A DNA stretch of 64,000 nucleotides from Zygnema cylindricum (Eukaryota; Streptophyta; Zygnematophyceae; Zygnematales; Zygnemataceae): NCBI GenBank assembly GCA_037447655.1, contig JBBHKE010000303.1, positions 123,055 through 187,054 of the forward strand, in the 5' to 3' direction. Every line of letters begins with the position of its first letter. The stretch's first letter is position 1. The notes beneath the pieces were generated by a model. That model saw nothing but the letters and a program-made list of their open reading frames with translations. It searched no databases and was not told the origin of the DNA. Made by a program: the position numbers and the translations under genes. Of the stretch, positions 34,701-47,028 are shown one piece after another.

Positions 34701-37551
34701 GTGCTCTGTCCAATGCTAGTTTGATAATTTTAAAGGATGAAAAATGAGGTCATTATAAAAGAAAACCCCTCTCCCCTCTCCCCGCCCTCTCTTCCCCCTC
34801 CCGCTCTATGCCTTTCTTTCTTTCTCCCTCTCTTTCTCCCTCACCCTCCCTCCCTCCCTTCCCTCCCTCCCTCCCTCCCTCCCTCCCTGAATCATTTATG
34901 GAAATTCTCTTTCTGTTTTTTTCCAAGAAGTAACTGCTATAATTCATCCTTTTCTCATACAATCCCTCTGATGCCTTTTGTTTTCTTTCTTGTCTTTTTA
35001 TTTCCAGGAGGTAACTGATTCAATTCCTCATCTCTTACCTTCTACGGTTGTTCCTTCGTCCCTTTTGGCCAAATTGTTTGTTCCCATCATCAAACTGAGG
35101 ATTAAAAGCTCGGTTGCCTTCCAAAGAGTGGTAAGTTTATATTTTCCTCCTAAAGATGTATTTGACTCTTTTTTTTGCTCCATTTTTTACTTAACACCGT
35201 TGCTTAAGGTGTTTCTTGTTTTTGTGGGTAAAATGTTTACAACGATAATGTAAGGTCATCATTTTTTGTGCAATTTGGCATTGTATGTGGGCTTTAGTAT
35301 TCACCATCGTTACAAATTATGTGTTTACCACACGATTTGATGTGCACCGTGAACTATCTGTACACCGTAGATTGTGTGTGTTTACTACGCTAATTATGAT
35401 CTATTGTGTTTACTACACTATTGATCAATTATGTGTACACTGCGAATTTTGTGTGTTTTACTGTTTTTAAAAATGCTAATTTTCTGAGAAGGTGAAATTC
35501 TGTTGTCTCAAAAGATGAGTTATGTGGAATTGACTTAATTTGGAAGAATCGTTCCACATTGTATGGAAGCAACACACAAAAGCCTTCCAAAAAAAACCCA
35601 CACTATTATAGAGACCAACTGACTGTTAACTTACTGCATGTATGCTATTTGTCCAGACTAATACTGGTGAATGTTTTACACCTTTTATCTTTATTTGAGT
35701 TGATAATACTCCGCCGGACATTTTTCTTTAGACCCAAAATTGATACCGACAATTACAGGAGTGGAAAGGAATTCGCCTTATCACCAACTCTAAAGTAGTC
35801 TTATTCGTTGTTTTACTTCACATTGATACTTGTAACTATTACATTTCGATAGCGATGGCTGTGACGGCTGTCCACTTAATGTCTACAAGTTTTTTGCAAA
35901 ATTGTTCATCATCTTGTTTATTATAACATCTTTATTTTTCTTCTACAGGATTTTGCTTGGAGAATATTACAAAAATTGAATTTCCCCTTTTTCAAAGAGA
36001 TTCTTCCCCTCCTTGACCAGCTCTCTCCTCTGATCCAAGATGTGATCGATGGGAAAATCAACTTTGATCCATCTCCTGCAGAAACTGACGAACTGGTAAC
36101 CTATGCTTTTTTGTAGTTAAATGGAAAAATGTGTCGAAAAGCTGGAGGTTTTACTGTTCTAGAAAAATATGTTTTTGCGATGTCATTAAATCTCAATTAG
36201 GTATGGGCAGTTGTAGGAACTGGCTTCAGGTTATATCATTTATCAGATGTTACTTGTACCCTTTTTTTAGATTCTGGATATATATCCAGAGGGTTTTTTG
36301 TTTTACAAGTCACACTATTTAACTGAAGTGATATCGCGATATTTATTGCTCCTGATGGGAGCGCGTGACGCGACACATTGTTTCCTCAAATTTTGTGACT
36401 AACAGTCGGTCAGTTTTTGGTTATCCGCACAGGCAAAAGCTTGTTATGGAGTAAAACCAAGCCTTTTGGTAAAATTTTCTAGCGATTCCATCGATGAATC
36501 TATTCACCTTCAAGAGATTTTGAGTCTTTCGAGTAATTTGACGGCATCTGATATTGAGATTCGAACCTTAAGTGGCACTCACTCTCGTCCTATACAGCAG
36601 GTGAGAGTCAATGTGAGAAAGAACGTGAGTGCGATAACAATCTCGGGTCGTTTTTTAAATGTTGTCTCTTCCAGTGATTTTAATTTTCGTTAGGTTTTTG
36701 GATTTCGAGAGTTGTTTTTTTTTTCACTGTAGAGTTAGATTTATTGACCACAAGCTGTATGTCTTTTTTTTTTTTGGTTGCCACTTTATTCTTAAGTATC
36801 CATTTATTTGAAGAGATTTTCCTGAAATGGAGAGAAGAAATGAAGTAGTTTTTTGAGTTCTCTCTCTTCTACCTTTTTATACGATTTCAATCTTGGAAAC
36901 CGTGTATTCACCTGTTGATAGATATTTTGAACTCCTTTTTTCCATTCTTTTGTTTATACCACTAAATGAGTTAAAAGAATCATGTATTCAACATAATCCA
37001 AAATACGTATCTAGGCTTTAAGATTTGCTTAGGAATTTTTAATCCACTCTTTCAATTAGTGATATTTAACAGTAGGTTGTGATTGAAAGTAAATACAAAT
37101 AAGCTTCAATGTCTATGCTATATTGACTTCAATAACAATGATGTGTTTTAATGGCCAGCTGTCTTGATTATATTGTTGATAAACTAAACCTTTCTGCCTC
37201 ATCTGTTATTCTGTGCACTTCTCTCTTACTCTCGCTTTCTTTCTCTCGCTCTCTATCTCTCTTTCTCGGGACTTTATCTATCAGGTTTTTGAAGAGGATT
37301 CTCCGGACGAGGCGTCGGATGGAAATCCTAACTTTTTGGTCGAGGCAGCAAGAAACGTGCGGCAGTCAGTCGCCCAATCCGTGTGCCGGAAGTTTCGCGA
37401 AGGTATCGAAGAAGACATCGAGAGTCTCGTCGACGAAATCGCGCCGTTCATTGGAGCTTCTAGAAGGCCGATCGGCGCCGGGCCAATAGAAGTCAACAGT
37501 CCTTGGATCGGGAATTTGAAAAAAATCCCTGAAACTGTTGACGGGGTTTAA
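31740..37551 (+). CDS. DUF1350 protein, copy 2 (ten exons)
   Basis: Exons: 31740-32032, 32618-32756, ~33349-33473, ~33613-33724, 33987-34050, 34430-34509, 35008-35130, 35949-36095, 36433-36600, 37285-37551. The first exon is 293 bases in both copies. Conserved blocks include VVHFIGGAFVGAAPELTYRL, VIERQGNVLLSYNN, LPVYGVGHSLGALTQVII and DIESLVDEIAPFIGASRRPI. GHSLG is the presumed nucleophile elbow. All junctions for exons 5-10 keep frame, and exon 5 has a clean acceptor (TTGCAG) that copy 1 lacks. Exon 2 has an internal addition (GSGYKQSIKSRGFQG) that copies its own neighbouring words. Exon 4 changes ASGFDHSRI to PTSFEHFEI. Expected to be plastid-targeted. Reaction unknown. Both genes face the same way, about 5 kb apart, so this is a tandem duplication with later divergence. 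Confidence 0.88.
34765..35007 (+). repeat. CT tract and single exon 7 echo in copy 2
   Basis: A CCCTCC-rich tract (34765-34890) is followed by CCAAGAAGTAACTGCTATAA at about 34923. This is a decayed copy of the exon 7 head GGAGGTAACTGATTCAATTC at 35008. It parallels the longer ladder in copy 1, but only one extra rung is clear. Confidence 0.7.
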
Positions 37552-39327
37552 GAATCTACTTTGTCGGTAGCGGTCAAAAAATGTAAAAAGAAAATGTTAA
37601 GCGGTTCTAATGGATATTTAGTGTGGCAGTTTATTCAGTTGTGTGAAATTGATGTTTCAAATGGGGTTTGGCAGTTAAGAATCACTATTTAACGCCCGTT
37701 GTTTATTGTTAAGGCTGTTTATTGTTAAGGTTTATTAGGTCTATGGGGGCTCTTTAGTACTAGTAGATCAACGCTACTGATTGTTTTTATATGTTTTGAT
37801 ATATTTTAATTTATGTTTTGTGTTGCTTGTTTCTACACTTTTTATTTTCATTGAAATATTGTTCCTTTCTTGTGAGATCTTCACTGTTTGATTCTATTAA
37901 CTTCATATTTTTCTCATTTTTTAATTTAACACTTCATAATTCCAACGAGAATCTCAAAAAATAGAATGACAACTCATTAGATGACGAAATTAAAGTCGTT
38001 GACATATAGAGCAAATCAAAATTGTTTTGTGCAAAAGTAGATCGAAGAAAATCAAGCTGGGAAAAAAGAAAAATTGAGCAAAGAAAACCAAAGTGTTGGG
38101 AATTTGGCAAAATTGGTGGTAATCTATAAACAAATTTGGGATTATTTTGGGAAATTTCTAGAAAATTTTATGAAATTCTAAACATTTTGATAAAGTTGTT
38201 AGAGGTTTGTAGAATTTTGTGAAGCTTAGTGGAAAATTTCCAACTATTTGTGAGATAATGGGGAATTTTGAAATTTCTGAATAGTGTTTGAAATTTTGAG
38301 AATTTTACATTATTTTATTTTATTGTTTTTTGTAGTTTTAAGGGCAACCACTGAGAAAATTTGTGTTTTTTCCAAAAAATCGGGGAATTTCATAGAAATG
38401 GGTGAAATTCATGTAAGTTTTCAACCAATGTCTAGGAAAAATTAGGGAAATTCGAGGAAAGTTAGAGAATTTTAGAGAAATATAGGGAGATAGAAGGTTA
38501 TTTTGGAAGAGGGAGAGCACGGATTGGGAAAGTGGGAAGGTGAGACGGAGAGGCTTGTTCGAACAATGAAATTGGTTAACAGTAAAGCTTTCAAAATCGA
38601 CAAACGTTCAGTCCACACCAAATTAAAACCTACCGAGGAGCCAAACCCCGTAACCTAACAGCGCACCCTAAAACGGGCTCCACAGTTGTAAATACTCCAT
38701 ACTAGCTAATATTATACTTTATTAGAGCCAGTTGAGAGAGGTTTGAAAAACATTGGCGATCTTCCACCAAGATAGCATATTATCTGTACGGAACGAGATG
38801 ACGACGAATCATAGGGTTCCAAGTTTCCCACACTTCCGTACTGTAACGGTTTTTTTTACAATACACCGTGAATCGTAATTAGTGTTATGTACGCTAATTC
38901 CGACGCCCCAAATTTTGGCTCTATCACCCTAAATAGAGTACACACTTCTAAATTATTCTTAACATTATTTAAGGTACTTATTGAACCAGCGTTAACAACA
39001 CTAATATAGTGTTGCTTTAAATAGTGTGGCGTACGGTCAGTGTATGGCCGTGCAAAATTGTACTTTATTAACTAAAAAAGTACAAAAAATGATTTAATAT
39101 AGGTAGGTATCATGTAACTTCGTTTTCACAAACCGCGTAGTGCAAACGTCATAATGACGTGAAACTGCACGTTCTGTCAGATTTTGTACGAGTACCTAAT
39201 TTACAGTAAAGATAATCTGCGCGGATAATTATTACGGAAAGAAACCCAAATTAGATTATTGATAAATTAGGGTGAAGTTTCATTAGGACATTCTGTAATT
39301 GTACGACCAACTTTACATAATGCTACA
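37552..39327. other. Intergenic; single MITE end
   Basis: No gene after the copy 2 stop. About 38863-39300 resembles family B MITE sequence. It has a left end CACCGTGAATCGTAATTAG and the interior words GTGCAAAATTGTACTTTATT and GTACAAAAAATGATTTAAT, but I found no right end. It is probably a truncated copy. Confidence 0.5.
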
Positions 39328-39335
39328 ATTTGAAC

Positions 39336-40197
39336 CATAGTTCAAAAGTAGGCGTTTTTATGGTAGACCTTTTGTAGGCACACAAAACTTGGCACAAAAC
39401 TCGGTAGAGTAGGCATATTGTATGTGTGTGCGTTGTGCACACTCTTCTACGAACGTACGAATCTGACGTATGATCATAATACAACGCATGCCGCCGGACG
39501 AATTTTTTTAGGGAACTGACACGACGTACGAATTTTTTTAGGGAACTGACACGGCGTACTAAATTTTTTAGCGAATTGACCAGCGTACGCAATTTTTTAG
39601 CGAATTGACCAGCGTACGCAATTTTTTAGCGAACTGACACGGCAAAGCATAACATTCCGCGGGAAAGAAAACCCGTAAAAAGAAAAAAAAACGCGGACGA
39701 GTTTTTTCGAAAAGGGCAAAATTGCCAAAGTGTTTTTGCAGCCACCAACGGGTAGGTTTTGGTAATATTTTTGGCAGTGTGGAATATTTTTTTTTTATCG
39801 TCCCATACTGCCTGGTTGGTCAATTTGAGGCTTTATTTAGTGTGGATTTCAAAATTGCAGAAGCTAATATGACAGATAGTCCTATCGTAAGTTGTGTTAT
39901 TGGATTTTCATGTGATCTTCTTAGATCGCTACTTTGATCAGCGACCGTCCGATCGTCCAAATCTAACGGTTTAAATAAAAAATACCACAAAACTCACAGA
40001 AAAAACAAATTTTGTCCGAATGTTTTTCAAAATGTAGACATGACGTTTAATTATGTATCGATCGATGTGCAACTCAACCGTGTTACTATTTTTTTTCATT
40101 TGGCAATCCATACAATATGGGTCTTAAGGTCATTTTGTATGTTTTACATACAATAGGCATATTGTATAAACCAATTTTCACCTACTTTTAAACTATG
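39336..40197. mobile_element. hAT-like element, long form (862 bases)
   Basis: The ends CATAGTTCAAAAGTAGG and CCTACTTTTAAACTATG are inverted repeats. The 8-base flanks ATTTGAAC (39328-39335) and ATTTGAAT (40198-40205) differ at one base. A tandem of about five ~32-base units lies at 39492-39645 (GTACGAATTTTTTTAGGGAA and variants). There is no transposase frame. It shares ends and interior with 28245-28550. Confidence 0.8.
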
Positions 40198-40205
40198 ATT
40201 TGAAT

Positions 40206-41455
40206 GAAGTTCCATTGCGCAGAGTGTGTAATCCACGTGTTAGCAAAAGGGTGGTACCACGTAACTATAGATTTGATATTGAAAATCGTTAAGTATCTTT
40301 CACACCGACCAACTTTAAATTGAAATCTTCATTTGCATACCATGTACGCGGGGACCATGTCATCGTTCAACACAATTTGCACATGCCTTTTACAGATGCC
40401 TAGACGCCTTGTCAAAGAGTAGTAAAATGTATTACGGAGCCCAATAGAAAACACTAATGCTTTCAGAAACATTGAGAACCAATCTGACACGTCTATGTCA
40501 TCCCACGTATACAAATTTGACCAAAATTTTATTGTCCTCTAACTGTTGTTCCATTAACTTTAAAGTTACCCGCTTCCCAGTTTTACCCAATTAATCCTAA
40601 TTCTACTTTTTGTGTCATAGTTCCGAATTTCCTGCTGTTAGTCCATAATAAAGCCCATACTTCTAAGGGCAAATGTCCATGTTAAAAGAGAGCCTTTCAT
40701 TGGCGCAAATAGTTAAAAAAACGCTTCTTCCCAAACAAAAAACTCGACCCTGTCATTTTGTAGGGGTGTTGACAACAAAATTTGACCACGCGGAAGGCGT
40801 CCACAAAAGGATGTCAGAGTCCCCAAAAATTTGAAGTTGTCACATCGCACGATCCTCGGAGTGAAAATATATTTGAAATTTCACATAAAAAAAACTGAAA
40901 AAATATCACCTACACCAGATAATGCAGTAACGAATGTGAATATGATAGTTAATAATAAGTTCCAAAATTTCATGTTATATGTTTTGCGTAATTAAAATTT
41001 CCAATCCTTTGAACATTGCCCTTGTGTACACCTAGACATATACACACGAATACATCTAATTTGCTGCTCTAATAGAGGGATGAATTTTCTGCTTCATTTA
41101 CATTCAATAAGCTTAATGAATGGCTCTTAGTGTAGAACCCATGAACTTTTTGCTCCATTTACATGCAATTAGCTTAATGAATGGCTCTTAGTGTACAACC
41201 TATGTAATTGTAACTTAGCCAACTTACTTTGTATAATACTAAAGATTCTCCATTCACGGTTTTTAAGTGTGCCAATATGTAACAATGAAATTGTTACTTA
41301 AGGTTGTGACGATTGTATACGTCAACAATGCATGAGTTGACTGTCAACGTCTACAATCTATTTTGAAACACAGTATTTTTAGAAACAATTTAGTACGTTA
41401 CATGTATTCGCGTGATATGGTAGACGTAAAGCCTTCCAATCTACATTAATCATGG
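40206..41455. other. Intergenic; short tandem duplication
   Basis: At about 41090-41200 a ~66-base unit ending AATGAATGGCTCTTAGTGTA occurs twice. No gene is supported. Confidence 0.5.
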
Positions 41456-41460
41456 TTAAG

Positions 41461-41992
41461 TGTAAAAGGGACAAAAATATATATATATATATATAAGCAC
41501 CACAATACACCACAATACACAACGGAAAGCTCCAAGGATCTTCCCGTAGCAACAGCAGGAGCACACAGCAATGACAGACTAGGTTGGGCTTTATTACTCG
41601 GGAGAGGATTACAAAAATTCAGCGCTCGCTGCGAAGGTCTACTCTAAGAGTGTCCTGTTGACTCGGCCTACTTCACTATTTAAACTAACTAGCTGGTAGT
41701 CAACCTAGTATTGTACAACTGTACACTTGGACCTTCATGGTCAACCGAGACAAATCTCAAAATATCCTTCTAGAACAATACCGTTCTATCTTCATTCCGC
41801 GGCGTTGTTATACTGCTAAGCTGCGTTGCTCTGCTGCGCTGCTATGCTGCTACCCTACTAAGTAGCTACGCCGCTAAGTTGCTACGCTGCTATGTTGCGC
41901 TGGTCTGGAATCGCAGCTGCGGTGATCTGACACCGCAACTATAGCAGCCTAGTTGTTAGCTACTTAGTACCCATTTTTGTAACCCTGTTACA
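41461..41992 (-). repeat. LTR of the gypsy element (3' LTR in element orientation)
   Basis: 532 bases with TGT...ACA ends and an (AT)n run near 41480. It contains a region rich in GCTGC/GCTAC words (41815-41935). It pairs with 55248-55772. Confidence 0.92.
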
Positions 41993-42066
41993 TTGCCTAC
42001 CACTAGGGCTTGAACGTCCCGCTGAACCTTACTGGCTCAGGGAAACTGCAATTGCCGGAGTATGCC

Positions 42067-43342
42067 TTACGTCTCTTCACAGTACTCCTCGAACTCTTGT
42101 CGCATGGTGTCGAGTTGGTTTTGGAGCTGCTCACATCGGGTCTCCAGCAAGGCAATATGATGGTCTGCCGCTGCCAAACGTCTCTGAGTGATTCGCTCCC
42201 GAACCAGGTCCTCCCCTTCCTCGGGTAGAGCCTCTGGTCCCTCGAGTTGCGGCGGAATGGCCGCCGGTGCAAGCTCCTTGGGTGTCAGAATTTGGGGCGA
42301 TTTGGGTTCTGCGAGTTGCTGTGCCTCTTCTGCCTCTCCTTCAACCGATTCCCACCGAGGTACCTTCCTTAGCTTGAAGGACGCATGTTTGCTGGCAGCT
42401 CGGGCCCGCTGCAGAGCGTTTTTCGGGGCCAGCTTGAGTGCCTGTACCTGTACCTCAGGTGTAACCTCTGCCTGAGAGATGATGTCATGGAGGCGGACAT
42501 CCCACGGGTGATAATGGCGAAGTAACCCGGGAACATCCACCCTATACTGGTAGTTATTTCAACCACTTCCACAAACGGCAGGGCATGGGGGTTTAGTTGC
42601 ATATAACCCTTGTGATTGTTCCCGAGGTACTTTGTCCTCATAAAATTCCAGGCCGGGTAAGATGGTACATTGGCGGGGATAAGGATAGGTTCCCCAGGAT
42701 TTCTAGTACGCCACTCCTCGGGCCACTCCGCTGGATCCCAATAAAAGCGCTTCGCGAAGCTGATCGTGAGATTCGGATGCCCTGTGTCGACAAGGAGTGG
42801 AAAAAGGTACTCGGGGACTTCTTCTCCCTTTTCACTCTCTTCGTCTGTGTCACCTTGATCTCCTCGAAGGAGGAACACATCGTCACCGTTGAGGTACTAT
42901 GCTTCCGCCTTCTTTTCCGCGCTTTCAGACGACTGCTCGTCTGCGGTACTCTTCTTGTTGGGGTCCCTCATCACCTCCAGATCCGAGGCGCGCCCCTCAA
43001 TAGGCGGAGGTGTTGGTTCCCGTTCCGGTTCCTCCGCGTCCGAGAGCTCATGGTCTTCCTCATCCTCTTGATCTCCCTCTTGGAGTGGGTGGTATTCACG
43101 GTCTTGTGAATTTTTTGATCCCTCCCCTCCACTAGTCTCTACAGACCCTGCCTTGCTACTGGCTGATCCTCCGGTTCTGGCTCCGCTTCTACCTCCCTCC
43201 TCCGGTCTGCCTCTACCATGGCCTCCGCCGCCATAAATAGTCTATCGGGACTGGGCATATCTCCTTGCCCCACACGTACTAGTCTCCTCCTCTTTGGTGG
43301 TGGGGAGGATGACGACGCCATGGATGTTGTCGTGTAGGACAA
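42067..43342 (-). pseudogene. Extra ORF between gypsy pol and the 3' LTR
   Basis: Open stretches in different frames at 43342-43139, 42878-42369 and 42540-42067 line up as one decayed reading frame of about 425 codons. It sits in the env position, on the same strand as gag-pol. The start has a basic cluster (PPKRRRLVRVG). The middle is acidic (GDTDEESEKGEE), then WDPAEWPEEWRTRNPGEPIL. The end is a coiled-coil-like stretch (ALLETRCEQLQNQLDTMRQE). There is no signal peptide or membrane segment, so it is not an obvious envelope. I do not recognise the family. Confidence 0.6.
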
Positions 43343-43811
43343 ATCAGGTTAATTTTAGAAGCGAAGGTAAACTGGCTGTGAGGAGTGAAGCACTCTCTAA
43401 ACTGCCTGGACTAGGCTGGTCGCGATGGCGGATGGCGGCTTTATCAAAGAGGGTTGAGGGTTTCACGTTTGGACTCCTCGAAGTGTCGCAGCATGCGAGG
43501 GTATCTCAGCGTCCAACATTTATAAAATTGCGCTGCTGCGGCGAAACTGAGGGTTCGTTGTCACCAATGTGGTGAAACACAATTGCGCCGTTGCGCTTTC
43601 TTGTCAGCGTAGCGGTGGCGCTGCGTTCCTCTGACGGCACCGTAACCATGCTGCGCTGCGGTGGCTGTGCCGCTATATCGCTGCGGTGCGGTAACATCTT
43701 CGCTGCGTTTCTTCGCCGCGTCCCCAATATAATTGCGATGGTTGCCACACTGCGATTCGCTCCTTTACTGCGGCCGTTGCGATTGCCTCTCCGGTGAAGC
43801 CGATTGTCCTC

Positions 43812-43975
43812 ACTCTTCTAAAACCGGCGTAGTAACTCAAGGGAATGCAGGTCCTCCTCTTCCACCCAAGAGTTGTCTTCAGCTCCATTGCCCTTCAAAC
43901 GCACCAAATACTGGTTGGAGTTGGAATTCCGAGAGCGCGCGACTAAAGGATCTCTTCCACCTCATACTCGTCCGA
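43812..43975 (-). pseudogene. Chromodomain at the end of gypsy pol, frameshifted
   Basis: EYEVEEIL is followed, after a one-base frame change and TAG, by NSNQYLVRLKGNGAEDNSWV and EEEDLHSLELLRRF, then a stop at 43818-43820. The aromatic, LVRLKG and W-x-x-E/EEDL positions match retroelement chromodomains, which steer integration to marked chromatin. Confidence 0.8.
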
Positions 43976-44255
43976 GGTACCCCGAACGGGTGGTAAAAGA
44001 GTATTCTGCCGTCCATTAGGAAACATCGAATCAGGATCGCGAAATGGTTTAAGAAGGGAAACATGGAAGACATCGTGGATATGCCACTCCTTCCGAATAT
44101 CCAACTTATAAGCCACCTCACCCACACGTGAAAGAACTGTGAATGGGCGCGTGAATTTCGGTGCCAATTTCTTAGAGAGGGCACTCGGTAAGGAGAGGTT
44201 TGCCATATTAAGGCGAACCTTATCACCCACGCTGAAAACGGTTTCCTTCCTGAAA
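43943..44255 (-). pseudogene. Gypsy integrase C-terminal region
   Basis: The frame reads FRKETVFSVGDKVRLNMANL, KLAPKFTRPFTVLSRVGEVA and WHIHDVFHVSLLKPF. These are the VGDKV-L, LGPKF-GPF and HPVFHVSLLKP blocks typical of the Ty3/gypsy integrase C-terminus. Upstream the frame meets TAG next to unrelated sequence, marking the junction with the inserted material. Confidence 0.88.
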
Positions 44256-46031
44256 TTCTATGGACTCCATTGCCCACAGAATTCGCAGATCCAAAAGAAG
44301 CTAATCTAGATAGTGCTGACTCCAAGTGTATATAAACCCAAATAAATGATCACTTGAAAATCAAAACCCCAATACACCTTCACCCTTGTGAAGAGAAGAC
44401 CTTCTGTGTGCTCAGTTCCACCACAGAATGCAAAGCTTGAATATTTGTTTTGGACAATATTCCCAACTTTGACTTTCCAACTAAATAAGTGTCACCCTGG
44501 CACAGAAAGACTTTGACCGACTACACCCCTGTGTAGCTTGGACTCCCTTGAGTCCGTAGCAAAAAGAATCACTGAATTTGCTCACCCGAGCATTAAGTTA
44601 TGGCTGGTCAAAGATGACCTTTATAGTTACAAGCTCTCTTAGGGAGAGGTACCTAAATTTCACTAAGTCTTGGTCTGCCTACTCACGACTACCTACTACT
44701 TAACCCTAGTCCAATAGGAACACTATATAGTACAAGAAGGTACGATGGGCGATGTATGTCGTGCATGAGAGACCAGAAAGAGCGAACATGCATCAGAACC
44801 AGCAAAGTCATGTGGACAACCATATATACAAAGGAAAAATGAATGAGAAAGAGAAAAACGTATACATCATGAGAAAGACTAAAGGGGGAAATGACCCAAA
44901 GAGAGAAAGGGGAAGAATACTCCCGTAGAGTGTAGTGGACAGAGAGAAGGGGAAGAATACTCCCCTATAGTGAGTGGACCCAATAATTCCCCCCCCAAGG
45001 AGGTAGCCACTAGGCTCTCAAGTCTTTATCACATTCCCTACAAGAGTTATCTCGTTACGACAGCAAAGCAAGAAATATTTCAACCGGAACAAGGGAAAAT
45101 CCAATTCCGATCAAAAATACACTCCTTCCAAGCCAACCGAAATACAACAAGACACAAACACACAACCAAACCGTCAAGCTGCCCGAGGAAGGCACAACAA
45201 GGTACAGATGTGCTCCCCCATGATCTCTAATTCAACACTTCCACCAAAAGACCAAGTTTGGAGGGAAACCTTTCGGACGTGGCCTTAGGCCGTGTGGATT
45301 AAAAACGTGGGCAAAAATAAAAGGGAAAATGTTCTTAACCTATCAAGCCTCTACAGCTAGCAAGCAAGGAGAAGAAAGACACGTGGGCAATCGGTGAGAG
45401 AGAGAGCAAGAGAAAAGCTCCGCTGCCAAGAGAAAATTCTTGTCCAAAAGCTAAATTCTCTAAGTCTGAGAATTAGGCTAAGTAAGAGCTACCCTAGGCC
45501 TAAGCGAAATTAACCTACGTCTAGTCTACTTTACATGCATGAAACTACTTAATATGTTGGCCAATAGGCCGCCAACATCGTTTGCCTTACGCCTGACAAA
45601 ATGCACCGTCCGAGGGTAAAAACCCTCCCTAACTACATGTGCGCGCGAACCTACATGGGTTCGCAACTTAAATAAAATATGATATATCGAAGTGTTGCTC
45701 GAAAATCGTGATACGCCTCCAAACGATACTTCGCGTCGATACTCCCGAAATCGCGTGCATACGCACGAAACAATAAATACCGCACGAAATAAAAGGTCAA
45801 GCACAAAATACTCGAAATCGCGTCACGTCGCCCAAACGATGTTTCGCATCCAACTTTGAAAATCGTGTACCTACGCACGAAATAAAACATATCGCACGAA
45901 ATTAGTACCTTTCAACGACAAACTGAAAATATGAATCAGAATTAAATTGCACGTGGGAACAAAAATTATACGCGCGTGCCAAAATCGTGCATGCATGCAT
46001 AAAACCGCGCGTGCATGCATAAAACCGAGCG
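44256..46031. other. Non-coding inserted sequence inside the gypsy element
   Basis: No conserved protein is seen. It includes a 241-base repeat (see next entry). It also includes a ~112-base tandem pair at about 45717-45905 (CCAAACGAT and TACGCACGAAA recur), and the start of a GCGCGTGCATGCATAAAACC array at 45965-46031. That array resumes after the copia insertion. Confidence 0.6.
44757..44997. repeat. 241-base direct repeat, LTR-like, left copy
   Basis: Starts TGTCGTGCATGAGAG and ends at a C-run followed by CA. It matches 52541-52782 with few differences. Inside is a short tandem, GGGGAAGAATACTCCC twice. TG...CA ends suggest LTRs of a small non-autonomous element of about 1.7 kb (without the copia copy). 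I found no target-site duplication, PBS or PPT that settles this. Confidence 0.55.
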
Positions 46032-47028
46032 TGTTGAAATCACTAGATTTAGGTGAGGTACTTTCTAGGTCTTAATTAAAATAAGAAAGAAAAGAAAAGC
46101 AGAGACAGCTTGCCTCCACCTTCTCTCTCTGACCCCCATACTTGTTGTAGTCACTGAAGGAAAGAGAGGGCGGTGGAGCCATGGCTGCCTTAGCTCCATA
46201 AGCAAGGCTAAAGAGTGACCTAAGTCACTCTCAACCAAACAGGTTGAGTCCGGCAGAACACGAACCTCCGACCGGTAGGGCGAGGCGTAGCCGTCAACCC
46301 TTACTAGTCTGTCGTAGTAGTCCGTTAGGATACATAGGGTTCGATAGCTATTTAAACAATAGATAGACGACTAATCCGATTAACGGAATTACAATTAGGA
46401 TACATAGAAACTAGTCGGGAAATTAAGTGCGCACGAAACAAATGTACCGAACATTTGTTTTGAACGGCTGAGAACTAAAGCCGACTTAAGATCCGACGGC
46501 TCACATCATCGCCGAGATCATGGAAAAACCGCTTTGGCGGTTTCCGGATGTAACATAAACTGGCGACACGTGGCAATATGTCATTGGGAAGCCGGAATCC
46601 TGGGGAGCGTGAGGACAAGTCCAGAGGAGACATGCGTCCATTCCATGGCCTTGTCGTACACAGGCCGTACAGCAACTACATTGGCCATGGTACTTTTCTG
46701 TACTATACAGTCTTCTAATGGTCCCGTATTTCAGTAGATAGGGGTTGTGAGAGGGTTTGGGACTTAGTGGATTGCGGAGGTAGCCGCCTCTCTCCCAACA
46801 AGCTTGTATAAATATTGGCATCTTTGCCGCTTGATAATTAATCGCTTGGTAAGGCGTTTTCACTGATTCTTTTTTCTGTGGACTCACGGGAGTCTAGACT
46901 GCACAGAGTTGCAGTCAAGTTATCTATTTATCTGCTAGGGTAGCAGTTGCTTTCGTTGAAAGTGGGTTAGTCAAAAACTACCTAGAGGCTTCCTCATTCT
47001 TGGTCCAAATAGAGGACACAAAATTGCA
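46032..47028 (+). repeat. 5' LTR of the copia element
   Basis: 997 bases, TG...CA. A TATA-like TATAAATAT lies at about 46807 and likely drives transcription. The last 20 bases carry the inferred gag start codon, here changed to ATA (47009-47011), while the 3' LTR keeps ATG at 52344-52346. Confidence 0.92.

Noticed and set aside
39323-39592. Minus-strand frame with VRRVSSLKKF repeats
   Set aside because: Translation of the ~32-base tandem inside the hAT-like element.
39492-39645. CRISPR-like array
   Set aside because: Direct tandem units without spacers, within a eukaryotic transposon.
42188-43109. Plus-strand frames of 95-170 codons
   Set aside because: Opposite-strand shadows of the gypsy third ORF.
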